DNA of 64,000 nucleotides from CAVRAW01 sp963716135 (GTDB lineage Bacteria; Planctomycetota; Planctomycetia; Pirellulales; JADZDJ01). The stretch spans positions 2,418,001 through 2,482,000 of the forward strand of contig OY970289.1 in the NCBI GenBank assembly GCA_963716135.1, in the 5' to 3' direction. The notes below the pieces were generated by a model. The model saw only the letters and a list, made by a program, of their open reading frames with translations, made no database searches and was not told the origin of the DNA. A program made the translations under genes and the position numbers. Every line of letters starts with the position of its first letter. Position 1 is the stretch's first letter. Positions 1 to 16,528 of this stretch are shown piece by piece.

Positions 1-484
1 GCTCGAAGGCCGGGTCGTCGTAATCCCAGCGAGTTTCCAATTCCTTGAGTTTGATGAAATTGGGCCGATCACCGTACACCTTGTTGGTCGACATGTGGAT
101 GAACGGCGACTCGGGACAACTTCGCCGCGCGGCTTCCAGCAAATTCAACGTGCCGGTGGCATTGGTCTCAAAATCATCAAATGGAATGGCCGCCGCCTTG
201 TCGTGCGACGGCTGCGAAGCCGCATGGATAATCACATCGGGCTTCAATTTGGCGACCAAGGCCAGCACGCCCTCGCGATCGCGCACGTCGAGTTCATGAT
301 GACGGAAACGCGGCAGCATCGATTCCAGCCGCTTTTGATTCCAGCGCGTGTCGCCGGAGGGGCCGAAGAAGACGGCGCGCGAGTTGTTGTCCAATCCGTG
401 AACTTCAAATCCCTGGCGGTCGAAATAAACGCATACCTCCGAGCCGATCAGCCCGGAAGAACCCGTGATCAGAGCTTTTTTCAT
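1..484 (-). CDS. NAD-dependent epimerase/dehydratase, N-terminal part
   Basis: The gene runs off the left edge, so only the N-terminal ~161 residues are present. The protein opens with MKKALITGSSGLIGSE, the GxxGxxG dinucleotide-binding loop of extended short-chain dehydrogenases. Later come a DVRD segment, a HAASQPSHD segment and STNKVYGD, where the Ser/Thr before the tyrosine region is typical. The segments NNSRAVFFGPSGDT and TNKVYGD resemble CDP-paratose 2-epimerase-like sugar nucleotide epimerases, which act on nucleotide sugars for surface polysaccharide in the cytoplasm. The exact substrate cannot be read from this fragment. The ATG lies 216 bases from the divergent uvrA start. Confidence 0.8.
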   Translation of the reverse strand, partial: MKKALITGSSGLIGSEVCVYFDRQGFEVHGLDNNSRAVFFGPSGDTRWNQKRLESMLPRFRHHELDVRDREGVLALVAKLKPDVIIHAASQPSHDKAAAIPFDDFETNATGTLNLLEAARRSCPESPFIHMSTNKVYGDRPNFIKLKELETRWDYDDPAFE

Positions 485-700
485 GCGTCGCTACCCGCCT
501 TCATCCGATGACAAGTAAATCCATTATAACACGCCAAAATAAGCGATTTTTGAGGCCAGTGCGAGGGACAACACTACGTCGATCTGCATTTCGGAAGTGT
601 AGGGGTGTCCACCTGTCGACCACGCCGCTAGAATGAGGTGTTTGTCACGGACGAACCCGAATCAAATCCACGCCGGCTGCCGGCGGGGTTCCATTGATAC

Positions 701-7749
<7,049 letters not shown>

Positions 7750-7750
7750 T

Positions 7751-8404
7751 ATGTCGAATCAACTTCTACCGGCGAGTTTTCTGTTCCGCTTCGCCGTGCA
7801 GTGCCGTCATTCGGCGGCGCTTTGGTCTGCGCGCGGCGTGGAACTCAACGGCGAATTCCTGCTGCCAAGCTTCGGCGAATTGGATGACGCCCCGCAACGC
7901 GCCGCCGTGAAAGCCGCGTGGAGCGAAGAGGGGTTGTCGTTCTCAGTAGCCGTTGGCGGAAAAAAACAACCGCCCTGGTGCCGCGAGAATCGAGTCGAGG
8001 ACAGCGATGGTTTTTACGTGTGGATTGACACCCGCGATACGCACAACATTCACCGGGCCAGCCGATTTTGTCATCAGTTCGTCTTTTTGCCGACCGGCGG
8101 CGGCGCCCGGCAGGACGAGCCCGTGGCGGAACAAATATTAATCAATCGGGCGCGTGAAAATTCAAAACCGGTGCGCCCGGGAGTGCTGCGCGTCGTGCAC
8201 CATAAATTGCCCGGCGGCTATCGATTGGACGTGCACCTACCGGCCGCCGCGCTGACCGGTTTCGATCCCGCCGAGCATCCCAAACTCGGTTTCCACTGGG
8301 CCGTGATCGATCGTGAAATCGGCGAGCACACCTTCTGCTGCCCACCAGAGCTGCCCTATCGGGAAGATCCCAGCACCTGGGGAACGCTGGAGTTGAAACG
8401 ATGA
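7751..8404 (+). CDS. CBM9/DOMON-like beta-sandwich protein
   Basis: A 217-residue protein without signal peptide or membrane segment. The pattern of an aromatic-rich sandwich (AAWSEEGLSFSVAVGG, then DSDGFYVWIDTRD, GYRLDVHLPAAALTGF and LGFHWAVIDRE) resembles carbohydrate-binding family 9/DOMON-like domains, which bind sugars or heme. No catalytic motif is visible. The ATG follows the uvrA stop by one base (TAATATG), so translation is probably coupled. Why such a protein would accompany UvrA is unknown, and shared transcription may be incidental. Its stop is followed at once by a palindromic repeat. Confidence 0.6.
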   Translation: MSNQLLPASFLFRFAVQCRHSAALWSARGVELNGEFLLPSFGELDDAPQRAAVKAAWSEEGLSFSVAVGGKKQPPWCRENRVEDSDGFYVWIDTRDTHNIHRASRFCHQFVFLPTGGGARQDEPVAEQILINRARENSKPVRPGVLRVVHHKLPGGYRLDVHLPAAALTGFDPAEHPKLGFHWAVIDREIGEHTFCCPPELPYREDPSTWGTLELKR

Positions 8405-8409
8405 ATGCT

Positions 8410-8471
8410 AAACGATAAACGATAAGCTGATGGGTCTGCGTTTATCAATTAGCGTTTATCGTTTATCGTTT
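8410..8471. repeat. Heptamer palindrome (AAACGAT)2, between convergent genes
   Basis: AAACGATAAACGATAA at 8410-8425 is perfectly complementary to TTATCGTTTATCGTTT at 8456-8471. Each arm is built of 7-base units. The right arm lies inside the 3' end of lipA and encodes its last residues (…TINDKR). It could act as a two-way terminator for uvrA/CBM9-like and lipA. Confidence 0.75.
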
Positions 8472-9360
8472 CGTCCTCCGCCATTTCGCCGGCGTGATAA
8501 CTGGAGCGCACGAACGGGCCGCTGGCGACGCGGCGGAATCCCATGCCTTTTGCGGCGCGGCCTAGGACGTCGAACTCCTCCGGCGGCACGTAGCGCACCA
8601 CCGGCAAATGCAGCGGCGAAGGTTGCAGATATTGCCCCAGCGTGAGCATCTCGCAGCCGACTTCGAGCAGATCGGCAAGCACGTCGAAAAGTTCTTCATG
8701 CGTTTCGCCCAGACCGAGCATCAAACCGCTTTTGGTTTTGATTGCAGGATTGAGTTCCTTCGCGCGGTGCAGCAATTCCAAGGTCCATCGATATTCGCTC
8801 TTGCGGCCGCGCACAGTGCGGTAAAGCCGCGGCACGGTTTCCGTGTTGTGATTGAAAACTTCAGGAGCAGCTTCGATCACGCGCTCCAAAGCGCCGGCCT
8901 TGCCGAGGAAATCGGGAGTAAGCACCTCCACGGCCGCGCCGGTTTTAGCCCGCACGGCTAGAACGCATTGATAAAAATGATCCGCCCCGCCGTCGGGCAG
9001 GTCATCGCGGGTCACGGAGGTAATCACCACGTGACGCAGGCCCAAGCGAGCGGCGGCTTCCGCCACACGTTCGGGTTCATCGAGCTCGATGGCTTCGGTC
9101 TTCCCCTTCGGCACAGAGCAAAAACCGCAGGGGCGCGTGCACACCTTGCCCAGGATCATGAACGTGGCGGTCTTCTGCGACCAGCACTCCAGGCGGTTGG
9201 GGCACTTGGCGCTTTCGCACACAGTTTCCAGATGCAGATCGTCGATCAGCTTCGAGGTGAACTGCAATCCGCCGCCAGTCGGCAAATTCTTCTTCAGCCA
9301 CCGCGGCAAGCGCGGGCCCGGGGTAGAATGAAGCGACGGTTCGAGCTGGACCAATTGCAT
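8449..9360 (-). CDS. lipA: Lipoyl synthase
   Basis: A radical-SAM enzyme that inserts two sulfurs into octanoyl groups on E2 and GcvH proteins, acting in the cytoplasm. The protein has the N-terminal auxiliary-cluster motif CESAKCPNRLEC and the radical-SAM motif CTRPCGFCSV, followed by GLRHVVITSVTRDDLPDGGA, HNTETVPRLY, KSGLMLGLGE and LTLGQYLQPSP, all hallmarks of LipA. The start at 9360 (MQLVQLEPSLHS) was preferred; an in-frame ATG lies 20 codons upstream. Length (~303 residues) is normal. The last residues are encoded within a palindromic repeat, so the C-terminus may be recently altered. Confidence 0.95.
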   Translation of the reverse strand: MQLVQLEPSLHSTPGPRLPRWLKKNLPTGGGLQFTSKLIDDLHLETVCESAKCPNRLECWSQKTATFMILGKVCTRPCGFCSVPKGKTEAIELDEPERVAEAAARLGLRHVVITSVTRDDLPDGGADHFYQCVLAVRAKTGAAVEVLTPDFLGKAGALERVIEAAPEVFNHNTETVPRLYRTVRGRKSEYRWTLELLHRAKELNPAIKTKSGLMLGLGETHEELFDVLADLLEVGCEMLTLGQYLQPSPLHLPVVRYVPPEEFDVLGRAAKGMGFRRVASGPFVRSSYHAGEMAEDETINDKR

Positions 9361-9448
9361 GATTACAAATCTCTTACGATAGTTTACTGTACGCAAGCCC
9401 AAGGGTTGCAACCCCTGCACCTAATGAATCCGAAAGCGGAGCGCTGCC

Positions 9449-9957
9449 ACGGCTAAGAAACCTTCTGGAAAAGGCGGCAAGAAAAAAGCCGCCGTCGATC
9501 GCCAACACGACAACGAGCGGCTCATCGCGCAAAACCGCAAGGCCCGGCACGAGTACGAAGTGCTCGACACGCTGGAATGCGGCATTGTGTTGGTCGGCAG
9601 CGAGGTGAAAAGTCTGCGCACGGGCCACCTATCGCTGGAGGAGGCCTACGGGCGAATCAAAGACGAAGAAGTCTGGTTGATCGGATGCGAAATTCCGGAG
9701 TACGTGCAGGCCAACCGACTGAACCATATCCCCAAGCGCCGCGCAAATTGCTGATGCATCGCCGAGAGATGAAAAAGTTCGCGGCCAGGGCCAAGGAAAA
9801 GGGACTCACCTTGATTCCCTTGAAAATGTATTTCACCGAAGGCCGCGCCAAGGTGCTCATCGGTCTGTGCAAGGGACGCCAAGTGCACGACAAGCGCGAA
9901 GTGCTCAAGCGCAAGTCGGCCCAGCGCGATATCCAGCGGGCAATGCGACGAGGATAG
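9449..9957 (+). CDS. smpB: SsrA-binding protein SmpB; frame break and unusual start
   Basis: SmpB binds tmRNA and brings it to stalled ribosomes. The segments HEYEVLDTLECGIVLVGSEVKSLR, LEEAYGRI, PKRPRKLLMHRREM (across the break), TLIPLKMYF and RAKVLIGLCKGR are typical. The frame breaks at about 9739-9741, where one C appears missing. No ATG, GTG or TTG occurs at the expected start. The best fit is an ACG at 9449 giving (M)AKKPSGKGGKKK, with GGAG seven bases upstream. An alternative is ATG 9424 followed by a two-base CG deletion. Basic Lys-rich N- and C-termini are normal for SmpB. Given the other breaks in this window, errors are more likely than gene loss. Confidence 0.9.
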
Positions 9958-9960
9958 AGC

Positions 9961-10038
9961 AGACACGCAGACATGAGACAAGGAGACATAAGACAGCTCC
10001 CTGGTCTCCCAGTCTCCTGGTCTCATGTCTGCGTGTCT
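9961..10038. repeat. Long palindrome of degenerate heptamers
   Basis: The 19-base arm beginning AGACACGCAGACATG (9961-9979) is perfectly complementary to 10020-10038. The interior contains further approximate 7-base units of the type GAGACAN and its complement. It sits between convergent smpB and the Nudix gene and encodes the last residues of the latter, so it may serve as a bidirectional terminator. Confidence 0.75.
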
Positions 10039-10556
10039 TTCTCCCGGAGCCGGTCGTACATCATGAGCGCCACCAGCGACTTGGCGTCGCGCACCTGACG
10101 GCTGTCGACCAAGCGCATCGCCTCGTCCCAAGCGACCAGTTGCGTTTGGATCTCCTCTTCCGGCTCCAGCGCCGCGGGGCCGGCCGTCAGATCGGTCGCC
10201 AAAAACAGGTGCATCCGTTCGGTCATCACTCCCGGCGACGTGTAGAACTCGTGCAGTTTTTCCAGGCGGCCGGCGCGATAGCCGGTCTCCTCCACCAATT
10301 CGCGGCGGGCGGTCTCGGCAGGGTCTTCGCCGGCGTCGAGCGTGCCTGCGGGCAATTCCAGCAGCGTTTCATCCACGGTCATGCGGTAGTTGCGGATCAG
10401 GCACACGCGGCCATCGGCCAACAGCGGCAAGATGACCACCGCGCCGGGATGCTGAACGATCTCGCGAGAATGCGGCGAGCCGTCGGCCAGGCGGCGGGAA
10501 ATACGGACCACGCGAAACCGTCCGGCCTCAAGCAATATCTCTGGCTCTTGGGCCAT
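10023..10556 (-). CDS. Nudix hydrolase, ADP-ribose pyrophosphatase type
   Basis: A 177-residue hydrolase with a complete Nudix box, GTLDAGEDPAETARRELVEETGY (Gx5Ex7RELxEExG), which binds the catalytic metal ions. The preceding PGAVVILPLL and VCLIRNYR and following EFYTSPGVMTERMHLFLA match ADP-ribose/NDP-sugar pyrophosphatases (NudF-like). The segment EPEEEIQTQLV is the usual acidic loop. The start at 10556 (MAQEPEILLEAG) was chosen over an ATG ten codons upstream, because the family normally begins there. The C-terminal residues overlap the palindromic repeat. Substrate is inferred from family resemblance only. Confidence 0.85.
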   Translation of the reverse strand: MAQEPEILLEAGRFRVVRISRRLADGSPHSREIVQHPGAVVILPLLADGRVCLIRNYRMTVDETLLELPAGTLDAGEDPAETARRELVEETGYRAGRLEKLHEFYTSPGVMTERMHLFLATDLTAGPAALEPEEEIQTQLVAWDEAMRLVDSRQVRDAKSLVALMMYDRLREKDTQT

Positions 10557-10716
10557 AAAAAACCGCGTGAAAACGAATGCAATCAAGCCCCCAATTGGAT
10601 TGGCCGCCGGTTAATTGACCCGCGGCCAGACCGGTTGTTAAGATACGACTTGCGGCGCCTGCGCACGCAAGGGTCGCGCGTTCCAAGGGCTGGAACTATC
10701 GTGTGGACACTTTTTC

Positions 10717-11886
10717 ATGCGCGACTTTAACGTCTGGGCAATGAATTGCGGCTGGTGGGGGAACGTGCGCGTGCGGGCTCATGTTTCTCTGATCGTAGTC
10801 GCCGTCTTGGCGCTGTATCTCACCGGCCGTACGAGCACCGCCGAGGATCCCTGGCTGTCGGTCGTGCATGGGTCCATGTGGGTCGGCATCTTGGTGGTCA
10901 GCGTGGTGATGCACGAATTGGGCCACGCCATGATGGCCTGGCGTATGGGGGGCGGCTTCGATTTGATTGTGCTCGGCCCGCTGGGCGGCATGAATCCGCC
11001 GAATGTGCCCCACGAATCGCATCGCGAAGTCTTGGTGTCGCTCGCCGGACCGTTGGCGAACCTGTTGTTGGCGATGATTGCCGGGACGGCGCTGGGCGTC
11101 AGCGGCGCCAGAGTGTACGACCTGTTCTTGCAGCCGCTGTATCCTTCCGGTCTGTTGGAAGGGCCCAATTGGCTGGTGGCGCTGCGGATGGTGTTTTGGA
11201 TTAATTGGCTCTTGCTGCTGGTGAACCTGCTGCCGGCTGCGCCCTTGGACGGCGGCCGCGCACTGCGCAGCGTGCTCTGGCCCGTCACCGGGTACCGCGT
11301 GGCCGTCCGCGTGGTCAGCCGCAGCGGCACGGTGATTGCCGTCGGGCTGTGCCTGTTGGCGTGGTGGGTGTATCAGCCGCGCGATTATCGGCTGGTGCCT
11401 GCCTGGACGCCGCTGGTATTGATGGCCATCTATCTGCATTTCAGCGCGCGGCAAGAAAGTCGGCGAGTCGAAGAGCAAGACGACGGCGAAGAATTGTTCG
11501 GGTACGATTTCTCCGAGGGCTACACCAGCTTGGAACGCAGCGCCAGCGCACCACGCTGGGGCCGAGTGGGTCCGGTGCGGCGCTGGCTGCGCGAGCGGCG
11601 CGAAGTCAAGCAGCGCCGGCTTCGGCAATTGGAACGGGAAGAAGAACGTCGCGTCGACAGCATTCTAATTCGCGTCAAGGATCTGGGAATCGACGCCATT
11701 TCGCCCGAAGAGCGGGCCCTGCTCCAGCGCGTCAGCGCGCTATCGAGACCGGCTGCAATCGTAAGCGGCGCGGTTTCGGATGCTATTGTATTGAGCTTCT
11801 ATCGAACCGGCTCGAATCATCGAGCGTCCGACGCGGCACGATCGTCACAGCCGGAACGTGCGCGAGAATCGCTGCCTAGCGGCTGA
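10717..11886 (+). CDS. Site-2 protease family (M50) membrane metalloprotease
   Basis: An integral membrane zinc protease. The HELGH motif lies at residues 66-70 in a hydrophobic helix, and NLLPAAPLDGGRAL near residue 170 supplies the third zinc ligand (Asp). About five hydrophobic segments occur between residues 20 and 250, followed by a charged cytoplasmic tail rich in Arg/Glu (ERREVKQRRLRQLEREEERR). Such proteases cut transmembrane substrates. The C-terminal ~45 residues look out of frame: a two-base CG deletion at about 11736-11740 would restore the ending SARYRDRLQS and stop at 11764. The substrate is unknown; no anti-sigma factor is adjacent. Confidence 0.85.
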   Translation: MRDFNVWAMNCGWWGNVRVRAHVSLIVVAVLALYLTGRTSTAEDPWLSVVHGSMWVGILVVSVVMHELGHAMMAWRMGGGFDLIVLGPLGGMNPPNVPHESHREVLVSLAGPLANLLLAMIAGTALGVSGARVYDLFLQPLYPSGLLEGPNWLVALRMVFWINWLLLLVNLLPAAPLDGGRALRSVLWPVTGYRVAVRVVSRSGTVIAVGLCLLAWWVYQPRDYRLVPAWTPLVLMAIYLHFSARQESRRVEEQDDGEELFGYDFSEGYTSLERSASAPRWGRVGPVRRWLRERREVKQRRLRQLEREEERRVDSILIRVKDLGIDAISPEERALLQRVSALSRPAAIVSGAVSDAIVLSFYRTGSNHRASDAARSSQPERARESLPSG

Positions 11887-12085
11887 GTCGTCCAAGCCCC
11901 TCAATCCGTCCAGCAGGGCCAATCTGCGGGCCAAATTGCGGATTCCCTCCGGGTCTTCTCGCTGGTTGGGTCTGCCGGTTTTTCCGGCGTTTTTGCCGGC
12001 ATCTTGAGCGTGACCTAGAGTCTGACAGACGCCGTTGTTTCCTTGCGGAAGGGTGATATTTCGTCACCATTTCGGGGCTGTTGAT

Positions 12086-13792
12086 ATGGCATTGTCCGAA
12101 CGCACGCTGACCAATACGCCGCAACAAAACGGCGAAGCTCGCCACGGCGACGTCGTAGAGCTGTGCGCTTTGCTCAAGCGCTGGTTCGGCGCGGAGTTCT
12201 CCGTGCTCGATACGGTCGCGGCCGAATATGTGCGACAGGGCGATTTGGTCCTCGGCGGTGACATCGGCGCTCGTGCTGAAGTTTGCCGTGAAGCGATCGG
12301 CCGGAGCCACGCCATATTTGTCGCGGAAGAAGACCCGGTCGCCCTTTTGGCGCTGCCCATTTTCGGCGACGGTCAACGGCAACTGGCGGCGCTGGCTCCC
12401 TTCGTCATCCGCCACGCTGAACCTTCAGTGATCGCCCGGGCCGCCGAAAAGCTCGGCTGCGATGCGCAATCGGCCAATCACTGGGCAGCTCGACAACACG
12501 CCTGGAATCCGGAACGCTTGCTGGTATTAGCGGAGCTGGCCGTGGCCCGGTGGGCTAATCAAGACCAGTTGATGGCGATGCAAGGAGAGATCGATGCGCT
12601 GTCGGGGCATCTGCTGGCGACGTACGAAGAAATCAGCCTGCTGTACCGGCTGACCCAGAATCTCAAACTTTCCGGCTCGAATGAAGAACTTGGCCGGATG
12701 GCGATGGATTGGCTCTCGGAAGCCGTTCCGGCGCAAAGCTTCACGCTGCTGCTTTTGCCGAAGATTCAATCCGGCAAGGAAATCGACGACGACGTTGCAG
12801 CCCCCATATTTTTGCAAAACGGCCGGCCGTTGGTCGACGCCGCGGACTTCGTCCGCCTTACCGAAATCCTAGACCTGGGCCATCAGCCGCGGCCGGTCGT
12901 CATCAACTCGCAGCGCCGCAAGGATCTGCAGTGGCCACTGCCCGATGTGCGCCAAGCGGTCATCGTCCCGCTGATCGAAAGCGATCGCCTGTTTGGCTGG
13001 CTGGGTGCGTTCAACCATTGCTCCGACGGCGAGTTCGGGTCGACCGAGGCGAACTTGCTCTCGTCGGTGGCCGCCATCTTGGGAATTCACGCCGGCAACA
13101 TCGAGCTGTATCGCCAGCAAGGCGAATTTCTGGCAGGCGTGGTGCGGGCACTTACCTCGGCGATCGACGCCAAGGATCCCTACACTTGCGGTCATAGCGA
13201 TCGCGTCGCGCGGGTAGCGGTGCAACTGGCCAAGCGATTGGGCTGCAGCCCGCACGATCTGGAAACTATTTACTTGTCAGGGCTGTTGCACGACATCGGT
13301 AAGATCGGCATCGACGACCAGGTGCTTCGCAAGCCGGGCAAGTTGACCGAAGCCGAATACGAACACATTAAGCTGCACGCCGAAATCGGCTACCGCATTC
13401 TCAAAGACATCAAGCAACTGGATGAAGTGCTGCCCGTGGTGCGGCACCATCACGAAGCTTGGAACGGCAAAGGATATCCCTTCGGATTGTCGGCCGAGGA
13501 GATTCCATTTTTCGCCCGCATCGTGTCGGTGGCCGACGCGTTCGACGCCATGTCGAGCGATCGACCCTACCGTAAAGGCATTCCCGACGACCAGCTCGAC
13601 GCCATCTTACGCGAAGGGGCCGGCAAGCAATGGGATGCCAAAGTGGTCGAAACCTTTTTCTCCATCCGCGACGAAATCCGGCAGATCATGCAAATGGATC
13701 CGGAGCCGCGTTCGATCAAGCTGGTCCACGACGTGGTGGTGCCCGGCAACGCCAATTTGTCATGCCAAATCGCTCTGGCGCCGCGAACCTGA
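12086..13792 (+). CDS. HD-GYP domain protein with GAF-like region (c-di-GMP phosphodiesterase)
   Basis: A 568-residue cytoplasmic protein. Residues ~190-360 resemble a GAF sensory domain (EEISLLYRLTQNL to VAAILGIHAGNIELYR). The C-terminal HD-GYP domain has GLLHDIGKIGI (HD near residue 402), HAEIGYRIL, HHEAWNGKGYP near 455 and ADAFDAMSSDRPYR, the metal-binding and GYP-type motifs of c-di-GMP hydrolases. DPYTCGHSDRV marks the domain start. The start at 12086 (MALSERT) was chosen over an upstream ATG at 12035 lacking conserved sequence. It stands alone between a protease and a minus-strand gene. It could lower c-di-GMP and so act on the riboswitch at 27362-27452; this link is inference. Confidence 0.87.
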   Translation: MALSERTLTNTPQQNGEARHGDVVELCALLKRWFGAEFSVLDTVAAEYVRQGDLVLGGDIGARAEVCREAIGRSHAIFVAEEDPVALLALPIFGDGQRQLAALAPFVIRHAEPSVIARAAEKLGCDAQSANHWAARQHAWNPERLLVLAELAVARWANQDQLMAMQGEIDALSGHLLATYEEISLLYRLTQNLKLSGSNEELGRMAMDWLSEAVPAQSFTLLLLPKIQSGKEIDDDVAAPIFLQNGRPLVDAADFVRLTEILDLGHQPRPVVINSQRRKDLQWPLPDVRQAVIVPLIESDRLFGWLGAFNHCSDGEFGSTEANLLSSVAAILGIHAGNIELYRQQGEFLAGVVRALTSAIDAKDPYTCGHSDRVARVAVQLAKRLGCSPHDLETIYLSGLLHDIGKIGIDDQVLRKPGKLTEAEYEHIKLHAEIGYRILKDIKQLDEVLPVVRHHHEAWNGKGYPFGLSAEEIPFFARIVSVADAFDAMSSDRPYRKGIPDDQLDAILREGAGKQWDAKVVETFFSIRDEIRQIMQMDPEPRSIKLVHDVVVPGNANLSCQIALAPRT

Positions 13793-13834
13793 GCCATCGC
13801 CACTCAGCGTCTTTTCGCCAATGTCTGTCGGGAC

Positions 13835-14799
13835 CTAGCCGCTCAGTTCGGCGATTAGTTTCCGGTAAACCTCGAAGGCTGGCTTCGGTGTGTAATCGTC
13901 TCGCAGGATGCCGAATTGAAAGAACAAATTCTCGTTCGTACTATCGGCATCACGTAGCCCAAATAGCTCGTAATGCGTGATGTTCAATTCGTTGCGCAAC
14001 CGGTAGACCGTGCGAATGACCGACTCCAGCACCAGCGCCTGGCGTTCATAGGTGCGCAGCGGGCCGGTGGGCCAGCCGTTCTCGCAAATTCTCAGGGGCA
14101 CGTCGCCCGAAATGCCAGCGGCGGCGAAGTCTTGGGTGCGAACGTCTCGCAGGATTTTTTCCGCGGCCGCAGGTAGGTACTCCAGCGCAATCGGTGATCC
14201 GAAAACATCGGGATAGAAATCCAGGCCGACGTAATCGAGTGCCGCGCTAAACGTGGGATCGATTTGCGGCAGGCTGGACCAAAAATCGTCACTGGGCTTA
14301 AACGTCGGCACGGCGTTGAAGCCAATGTTCACCGTCGCTCCGCTCGCGCACCCGCCGTCTTGGCGGCGATCACGCCCTGTACCAGTGCCTGCCGAACATT
14401 CGGCTGCGATCCATCGCCGGCCTCGGGCACGTGAGTCAGATTCGGCTCGTTGGTGATTTGCAGTGTATTCAACGTTTTGCCGTGGCGGTTGACGATCTCG
14501 CGAATCACCTCGATCCAGCCTTTCAAATCGTTGTTCTGGTCGCGATAGCAGAGTGCGACATCCCACGGCATCTTCGAGATCGCGCAGAAATCCAGTATCG
14601 CAAGAATGCCGGCCACCGATGCCGCCCCGGAATATGGCACATAGGTGCGGAGCAAGAAATCGCGCCCGCCGCGCAAGTGTTCGATGATTTCCGGAAGTCG
14701 CTGGATATCGTCGGGAACACCAGCAGCCACGCCGCCGGCCATGCCCGCCACGCCGAATGGATGAATGCCGAACGTGAGGCCAGTGGAACGTGCTGTCAT
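13835..14799 (-). CDS. Glycosidase-like TIM-barrel protein; one frame break
   Basis: The reconstructed protein of ~320 residues resembles clan A glycoside hydrolases. ITNEPNLTH carries the Asn-Glu pair expected of the acid/base residue at strand 4, and ICENGWPTGP carries a glutamate in the place of the strand 7 nucleophile. DYVGLDFYPDVFG and WDVALCYRD fit barrel strands. No signal peptide is seen, so a cytoplasmic role or a wrong start is possible. The frame breaks at about 14338-14342, where one G is probably missing (…KTAGARA then ATVNIGFN). The family and substrate are not resolved. Confidence 0.65.
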
Positions 14800-14846
14800 T
14801 AGCCGCTAATGTACGTGTTGGAAGGTCGAGCGGCGAGAGGCAAGGG

Positions 14847-15345
14847 ATGAGAGGGTTCGCATCGCGCGCGAAGAACAACAGCGCGAAGACCTGCTCCGCG
14901 AAGCCACGGCGCTGGTGGAGCGCGTGGAGCTGCAAGTCCACGGCCTTTCGGAGCCGGTTGTCGCCGGTTTTCGCCGCGACGGCGCTGCCAGCTTCTTCTT
15001 CGGTCAAGACGTCGTCTATCAATTCAATACGGCGTGCCAGTTGCGGCGCGGTTTTTTTGAAGGCAAGCTGCTGAAAGCCGAGCGCGGCCGGCTGATTCAG
15101 CTAACCCGCCAGCGGACCGCCGAATCCGTGAACCTGGTTCGTCACGAACTTACGCCGCTCCAGTGGCGCAGTTCTTGGGGGAAGTCGGGAAACGACTCCA
15201 AATGCTGCTGCAAATTCTCAGCGGGGGCAAATTCCGCATCGTGGGCCAGGTACCGGCGGACGGCGCAGTCGTCGATCACGTGCGCAATTGGCTGGCTTGC
15301 TTGCCGGTGCCGATCGCGCTGGCGGATTCGCCCCGATTATCCTGA
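14847..15345 (+). CDS. Conserved hypothetical protein; two frame breaks
   Basis: The protein is not recognised. The reconstructed chain of ~165 residues reads MRGVRIAREEQQREDLL…, then ALVERVELQVHGL, FRRDGAASFFFGQDVVYQF, KLLKAERGRLIQLTRQR, and finally VAQFLGEVGKRLQMLLQIL and GQVPADGAVVDHVRNWLACL. It is soluble, charged and helical, with no signal or membrane segment. The start ATG at 14847 follows an AAGGG run. One G seems missing at ~14853 and another at ~15163, each restoring G/C-rich third positions across the join. It ends 9 bases inside the convergent YgfZ-like gene. The function is unknown. Confidence 0.55.
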
Positions 15346-16337
15346 TTGCATTCGGCCGCCCACTGGCAGCGCAACCACTTCGGCCGAACCGGCACGGGAA
15401 ACCAGTTGCATGTCTGGTTGAACAAATTCTCGGCGCACCAGCGCCAACGCCAACGGCGCCTCCAGCCGCGGCGACCAACACGCCGACGCCACGTGTCCCA
15501 CCACCTTGCCGGCGGCGCAAAGTTCCACTCCCGGCTCGGGAATTGCTTCGCCGGAGAACCTCAACCCGCGCAACACCCGATTCACGTGCCCCAGCGCGTC
15601 GATTCGGGCCACGGTTTCCTGGCCCAAGTAGCAGCCCTTGGTGAAACTGATCGCCACCGCATTGCGATCGATTTCTTGTGGCAGATTTTCTTCGGTGATA
15701 TCGCGCCGAACCACGGGGTGCCCTGTTCGATCCTCGCGGCATCGCAAACTTCGTTGCCGCACCGTACGGCGCCGGCGCCGAGCAATAGGTGCAGCACGTC
15801 GTCCAGTGCTTCGCGAGAGCAGGCCACCAGGTAACCGCGCGGACCGACGAAATCCACGCGCCGCAGCCAGACGGAATGTGCCGCTAATTGTGCCTCGGTG
15901 TGCGACAATCGCTCGTCGAGGATCGGCCAACCGTGGTCTGCAAACAGCACGTCTACCTGTGCGCCGGCGACCAACAGTTCGCCCCACTCTTGCGATCGGT
16001 CGTGAAGCTGCACGTCTTCGCGGATCAGATAGCGCTCGAGATGCGCCAGCAGTTTGTCCGCCTGATCGGGCACGGTTTCCAGCACAATGGAATTGGGGCT
16101 CACGAAAACCGATACGTGGCCGATCACGTGGCCTTTCACGTTCAGCAGGAAGGCTTCGCAGCCTTGTCCGGGCGACAGCTCGCGCACCGCATTGGTGCAG
16201 AGATTGTGCAAGAAACTCGCGCGGTCGGCGCCGGTGAGTTCGATTTGCGTGCGATCGCTGAAATCCACCAGTCCCACGCCGCCGGTCAGCGCTTTGTATT
16301 GCGTGTCGAATTCAGCCGAGAGGCCAGGCATCGCCAA
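15337..16337 (-). CDS. ygfZ: YgfZ/GcvT-family folate-binding protein; one frame break
   Basis: A ~333-residue protein of the YgfZ/GcvT family, which binds tetrahydrofolate and helps iron-sulfur enzymes mature. The diagnostic motif KGCYLGQE is present, with ISFTKG before it and ETVARIDALGHVNRVLRGL after it. DFSDRTQIELTGADRASFLHNLCTN is the usual folate-pocket opening, and VKGHVIGHVSVF follows. The frame breaks at about 15700-15703, where one G is missing (PWFGA then DITEENLPQEI). The start at 16337 (MAMPGLSAEF) is uncertain by two codons. LipA, an iron-sulfur enzyme, lies 6 kb away but not in the same operon. Confidence 0.85.
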
Positions 16338-16528
16338 ACTTCCATCCTCGATCGGCCCTGCGGCCGGCGTGAAAGAGTGCTAGCAACACCGCGATCTTAG
16401 TCCTGCGGCTCGCCTAGGGTCAAGAATTCGAGCTTTACCGGGCCGGCGTGGATGTCGATAATTCGCCGCGCTAGCTTGCATCTAAATCCAGCTACGTACC
16501 GCCAATATTCTCAAATTGAAATTTGTCT

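Noticed and set aside
13968..14802. Plus-strand frames opposite the glycosidase gene
   Set aside because: They have no family motifs and mirror the minus-strand gene, which shows NEPN and ENGW motifs.
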